A stretch of DNA of 64,000 nucleotides from Paenibacillus aestuarii. GTDB lineage: Bacteria > Bacillota > Bacilli > Paenibacillales > NBRC-103111. The stretch lies in assembly GCF_027789125.1 (NCBI RefSeq), contig NZ_JAQFVF010000089.1, positions 186,001-250,000 of the forward strand, written 5' to 3'. Each line of letters begins with the position of its first letter. Position 1 is the stretch's first letter. Under the pieces are notes generated by a model. The model was not told the DNA's origin. It saw nothing but the letters and a program-made list of their open reading frames with translations, and searched no databases. The translations under genes and the position numbers were made by a program. This document shows, piece by piece, positions 60,982 to 64,000 of this stretch.

Positions 60982-61548
60982 TCAATCTTGAATTTGTTTC
61001 AATAAATCATTTCTTGTCAAAATGGTTAAAGGATAAATCCGCTTGCCTTTGGAAAGCAAAAAACTGATCGTAGAGTCGAATCCGGCAATCAGCGCCTTTT
61101 CAAGACTATGTTCAGCGATTTCACGAATATTATGCACACCTGGAAAGTCGCGGCCCGGCTCCATATAATCGGCTAAACAGACGACTTTGTCCAGCAGCGT
61201 CATGCCCTCTCGCCCCGAGGTGTGATAGCGGATCGCATCCAGAATTTCCTCATCGTCAATCCCGAATTCGGTTTTGGCGATGTAGGCGCCTGCATGCGAA
61301 TGCCACAGTTCTTTATCGTAGTCCAGCAAGTCCTGCGGCAACTGATTTGCTCGGATAATGTTGGCCTGATCCTGGACCGGCCAATACTTGCAATAATCGT
61401 GCAAGATTGCGGCCAAATCCGCCTTCACAGGATCTGCACCGAAGCGCTTGGCTAGCACTACGGATGTTTCCATCACGCCTAAGGTGTGCAGCCAGCGTCT
61501 TTCCGGCATCTGTTGTTGCACAGCGGCAATCAGCCTCTCACGATTCAT
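60982..61548 (-). CDS. yqeK: HD-domain hydrolase YqeK (Ap4A hydrolase family)
   Basis: HD-superfamily metal phosphohydrolase of 188 residues. Characterised YqeK proteins cleave diadenosine tetraphosphate symmetrically. Metal residues are visible in HTLGVMETS, ILHDYCKYW, LWHSHAGAYIA and VCLADYMEPGR. It overlaps nadD by 11 bp, so the two are coupled. Confidence 0.94.
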   Translation of the reverse strand: MNRERLIAAVQQQMPERRWLHTLGVMETSVVLAKRFGADPVKADLAAILHDYCKYWPVQDQANIIRANQLPQDLLDYDKELWHSHAGAYIAKTEFGIDDEEILDAIRYHTSGREGMTLLDKVVCLADYMEPGRDFPGVHNIREIAEHSLEKALIAGFDSTISFLLSKGKRIYPLTILTRNDLLKQIQD

Positions 61549-62125
61549 ACAGATGATTCACCTCCATGTAGGCCCGGACGGCTTCAGGGACCAAATAGCG
61601 TACGGAACCGCCGATCCGGCGTTCTTCCCGAATCGAGGTCGAAGAGATTTCGACCTGCAGCATAGGCACGATCGTTACGCAGGAACTGATCGACGAAGGC
61701 AGATTCGACATATCCAGCTCGTAGCCCGGTCGGGCTAAACCGATGAAGCGAATGAGCTGGGTAATCTCATCGATCCGATGCCAGTTCGGCAAATACTGCA
61801 CCATGTCGGCGCCGATAATGTAGGCGAACTCCGCATCTGGATGCAGGGAACGAAGCAGCTTGATCGTATCGATACTATAAGATACGCCGCCTTTACCGAT
61901 TTCGATATCCGTCGGACGAAAAAAAGGATTTCCTTCCGCCGCGAGACATACCATGTCCCAGCGCTGATCTGCCGTCGCTTTCGGCGCGCGTGGCTTATGC
62001 GGCGGCACATTGGCCGGCATCAGCCATACTTCATCGAGCCCCGCTCCTATCCGCGCCCGCTCCGCTGCGATCAAATGACCGTTATGGATCGGGTCGAAGG
62101 TGCCCCCCATAATTCCAACCCGCAT
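61538..62125 (-). CDS. nadD: Nicotinate-nucleotide adenylyltransferase NadD
   Basis: Makes deamido-NAD from nicotinate mononucleotide and ATP. The 195 residues start MRVGIMGGTFDPIHNGHL (the GGTFDPIHxGH motif) and carry the C-terminal ISSTSIREE. The ATG at 62125 has AGAGGTGG upstream; the longer frame from 62212 adds a non-family N-terminus. Followed by yqeK, as in B. subtilis. Confidence 0.96.
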   Translation of the reverse strand: MRVGIMGGTFDPIHNGHLIAAERARIGAGLDEVWLMPANVPPHKPRAPKATADQRWDMVCLAAEGNPFFRPTDIEIGKGGVSYSIDTIKLLRSLHPDAEFAYIIGADMVQYLPNWHRIDEITQLIRFIGLARPGYELDMSNLPSSISSCVTIVPMLQVEISSTSIREERRIGGSVRYLVPEAVRAYMEVNHLYES

Positions 62126-62162
62126 GCTTCCACCTCTTTGACTGGCGTGTAACGGCCGTTGC

Positions 62163-62453
62163 CTACGGCAGCTCGATTTTCTTCTTGTCGCGCGATTCTT
62201 TGTAGAGCACAATAATTTTGCCGATCACTTGAACCAGCTCAGCACCCGACTTCTCCGACAGCTCTTGGCCGACCTCGTCGCGATCCTCGCCGCTGTTGTT
62301 CAGCACGGTAATTTTGATCAGCTCCCGTACTTCCAACGCTTCCTCAATGTGGCGGATCAAATGATCGTTCACTCCACCCTTCCCGACTTGGAAGATTGGA
62401 TCAATATGGTGCGCGAGCGAGCGCAAATAACGTTTTTGTTTGCCTGTTAACAT
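62163..62453 (-). CDS. yhbY: CRM-domain RNA-binding protein YhbY/YqeI
   Basis: Ribosome-assembly-associated RNA-binding protein of 96 residues with the CRM fold: LTGKQKRYLRSLAHHIDPIF, VGKGGVND, ELIKITVLNN and VQVIGKIIVLYK. It lies between aroE and nadD, as yqeI does in B. subtilis. Confidence 0.94.
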   Translation of the reverse strand: MLTGKQKRYLRSLAHHIDPIFQVGKGGVNDHLIRHIEEALEVRELIKITVLNNSGEDRDEVGQELSEKSGAELVQVIGKIIVLYKESRDKKKIELP

Positions 62454-62470
62454 GATGTGTCCCTCTATTC

Positions 62471-63331
62471 TTATTCAGCTAACGACTGTTCTACCACCTG
62501 TCTCATCGCCGCTACGGGCGCAGGGGTGCCAGTCCAGTATTCAAAGGCGTACGCGCCTTGATAAATAAACATGCCGAGCCCGCCGTGAATGCGCGCGCCT
62601 CTAGCTTCGGCCTCCCGCAAAAAGCGGGTGATGCGCGGGTTATAAATTAAATCGCTGACCAGATGCTTGTCGCTCAGCAGATCGACCGGCATCGGCAATT
62701 CGTCGACATGCGGATGCATACCGGCCGATGTGGTGTTGACGATTAAGCTGACGGCGCCTGCCGCTTGCTCGACTTCATCCAAGCCCAGCCCAACGGCTTG
62801 CGTGTAAGCTTGAATCGTCTGCGCCAGCTCCACGGCCCGCTCTTTGGTGCGGTTGGCGATGTAGATGCAAGCCGCCCCTTCCTTGGCCAAGGCGTAAGCG
62901 ACGCCGCGAGCCGCTCCGCCCGCGCCGAGCAGAAGCACGGCTTTGCCCTGCAGCTCGATGCCCGTCTCTTCCTTCAGGGAGCGGACATAACCAATACCGT
63001 CCGTATTATAACCGATGAGACGGCCGTTCTCGTTCACGATCGTGTTGACGGCACCGATTACCTGCGCGCCTTCATCGATCTCATCGAGGTACTGCATGAC
63101 CTCGACCTTGTGCGGTATCGTCACGTTGATACCGCGATATCCGAGCGCGCGGATGCCGCGCACGGCATCGCCAAGCGCTTGCGGGCTCACGTGAAAGGCG
63201 GCGTAAGCCGCATTCATACCCGCTTCGCGGAATGCCCGATTGAGCATAATTGGCGAGCGCGAATGACGTATCGGATCTCCGAATACACCATATAAAATCG
63301 TGTGACTGTCAAGCGTCCGGTTGTTCTCCAT
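62471..63331 (-). CDS. aroE: Shikimate dehydrogenase (NADP+)
   Basis: Reduces 3-dehydroshikimate to shikimate in aromatic amino acid synthesis. The 286 residues show FGDPIRHSRSP (shikimate site), GINVTIPHK (catalytic Lys), GYNTDGIG and the NADP loop LLGAGGAARGVAYAL. GGGGGG precedes the ATG. Confidence 0.97.
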   Translation of the reverse strand: MENNRTLDSHTILYGVFGDPIRHSRSPIMLNRAFREAGMNAAYAAFHVSPQALGDAVRGIRALGYRGINVTIPHKVEVMQYLDEIDEGAQVIGAVNTIVNENGRLIGYNTDGIGYVRSLKEETGIELQGKAVLLLGAGGAARGVAYALAKEGAACIYIANRTKERAVELAQTIQAYTQAVGLGLDEVEQAAGAVSLIVNTTSAGMHPHVDELPMPVDLLSDKHLVSDLIYNPRITRFLREAEARGARIHGGLGMFIYQGAYAFEYWTGTPAPVAAMRQVVEQSLAE

Positions 63332-63386
63332 CTCTGTGATTTCCCCCCAAGAGCTTTCCGCTGAAAAGCCGGCTAAGTTGCTGCAG

Positions 63387-64000
63387 TTAAATTAAAGATT
63401 CCCTTAATATAACTTTAATGCCCTTTGGCGCGTGCACCGCGATTTCCGCTCCGGCATCGCTGTTCACTTTGATCCAGCCGAGTCCCGAAATCAGCACGTC
63501 CACCTTTTTCCCCTTCGGTACATGAAACGGGTGTTTGACCAGCTTGGGCAGCTCGTCCAAATCGGCTTTCACCGGCGGCGCCAACATTTCGCCCTTATGA
63601 TTGTCGTACAGCTCGTCCGCTTTATCCAGCTTCGTCCGGTGAATCTGAATCGAATTCGGCGTGTAACAAGTGAACGATTGGTGCTCGCCCTTTATGAAAT
63701 CAAAACGCGCCATGGCGCCGAAAAATAACGTCTGGCTTTCGTTCAGCTGGAATACCATCGGTTTAAGCGGCTTATCCGGCATAATCCGTACCAAATCGCG
63801 CTTTTTTACAACTTCCGTCAAGCGATGTTCGTACACAATTCCAGGCGTATCGACGATAAAACGGCCGTCATCGAGCGGGATTTTCACCAAATCCAGCGTC
63901 GTTCCCGGATATTGCGAGGTCGTCAGCTCCGCATCCAAATCGCTGTAATCGCTGATCAAACGGTTGATCAGGGTCGATTTGCCGACGTTGGTGGCCCCGA
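63387..64000 (-). CDS. yqeH: Ribosome biogenesis GTPase YqeH (partial, N-terminus beyond window)
   Basis: Circularly permuted GTPase needed for 30S assembly. The gene enters from the right edge. The visible part starts with G1 (GATNVGKSTLINRL) and has G3 in VDTPGIV, then the C-terminal domain ending KGIKVILRESLI. The zinc-finger and G4/G5 parts lie outside the window. It heads yqeH-aroE-yhbY-nadD-yqeK-rsfS. Confidence 0.94.
   Translation of the reverse strand, partial: GATNVGKSTLINRLISDYSDLDAELTTSQYPGTTLDLVKIPLDDGRFIVDTPGIVYEHRLTEVVKKRDLVRIMPDKPLKPMVFQLNESQTLFFGAMARFDFIKGEHQSFTCYTPNSIQIHRTKLDKADELYDNHKGEMLAPPVKADLDELPKLVKHPFHVPKGKKVDVLISGLGWIKVNSDAGAEIAVHAPKGIKVILRESLI

Overview
The window looks like chromosome of a spore-forming, low-to-mid GC Firmicute, most likely Paenibacillus or a close relative. 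Three things point there. The gene order follows the Bacillus subtilis yqeH-to-yqeV block (yqeH, aroE, yqeI, nadD, yqeK, rsfS, yqeM, comER, comEA-EB-EC, holA, rpsT, gpr, spoIIP, yqxA, lepA, hemW, hrcA, grpE, dnaK, dnaJ, prmA, rsmE, mtaB). Sporulation and germination genes are present (spoIIP, gpr, a gerABC-type operon). Shine-Dalgarno sites are strong, and TTG and GTG starts are frequent. This is inferred from gene content; no species assignment was possible.

Layout. (1) 1-11.3 kb: a minus-strand recombination/repair operon addB-addA-sbcD-sbcC; sbcC runs off the left edge. (2) 11.4-12.6 kb: a short citrate synthase, followed by 1.5 kb without genes that holds an array of ~169-bp hairpin-containing repeats. 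(3) 14.0-21.0 kb: an rRNA methyltransferase, a Na/Pi-cotransporter-family protein, a Nudix hydrolase, and mtaB, rsmE, an M50 protease and prmA. (4) 21.1-26.4 kb: an accessory block between prmA and dnaJ, with a Pho-box alkaline phosphatase, a FtsX/LolD-type ABC transporter with a His/acid-rich loop plus a lipoprotein, and two small genes. (5) 26.5-33.0 kb: the CIRCE-controlled heat-shock operon hrcA - archaeal-like chaperonin - grpE - dnaK - dnaJ. (6) 33.0-41.1 kb: GNAT, hemW, lepA, yqxA, spoIIP, gpr, rpsT (plus strand), holA. (7) 41.1-51.3 kb: a second accessory block, with a structured non-coding region, an ECF sigma/anti-sigma pair, an ABC transporter/two-component operon of YvfRSTU type and a germinant-receptor operon. 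(8) 51.3-64 kb: comEC, comEB, comEA, comER, leuS with a T-box leader, then yqeM, cvfB, rsfS, yqeK, nadD, yhbY, aroE and yqeH (cut by the right edge).

The genes form coherent modules: double-strand-break processing, protein folding under HrcA control, ribosome maturation and RNA modification, DNA uptake, spore formation and germination, and envelope stress sensing. The most unusual items are: the 169-bp repeat array; a group-II-type chaperonin inside the dnaK operon; the His-rich ABC/lipoprotein operon with a palindrome over its -10 box; a structured RNA candidate upstream of holA; and three places where a terminator hairpin overlaps the start signals of the next gene.
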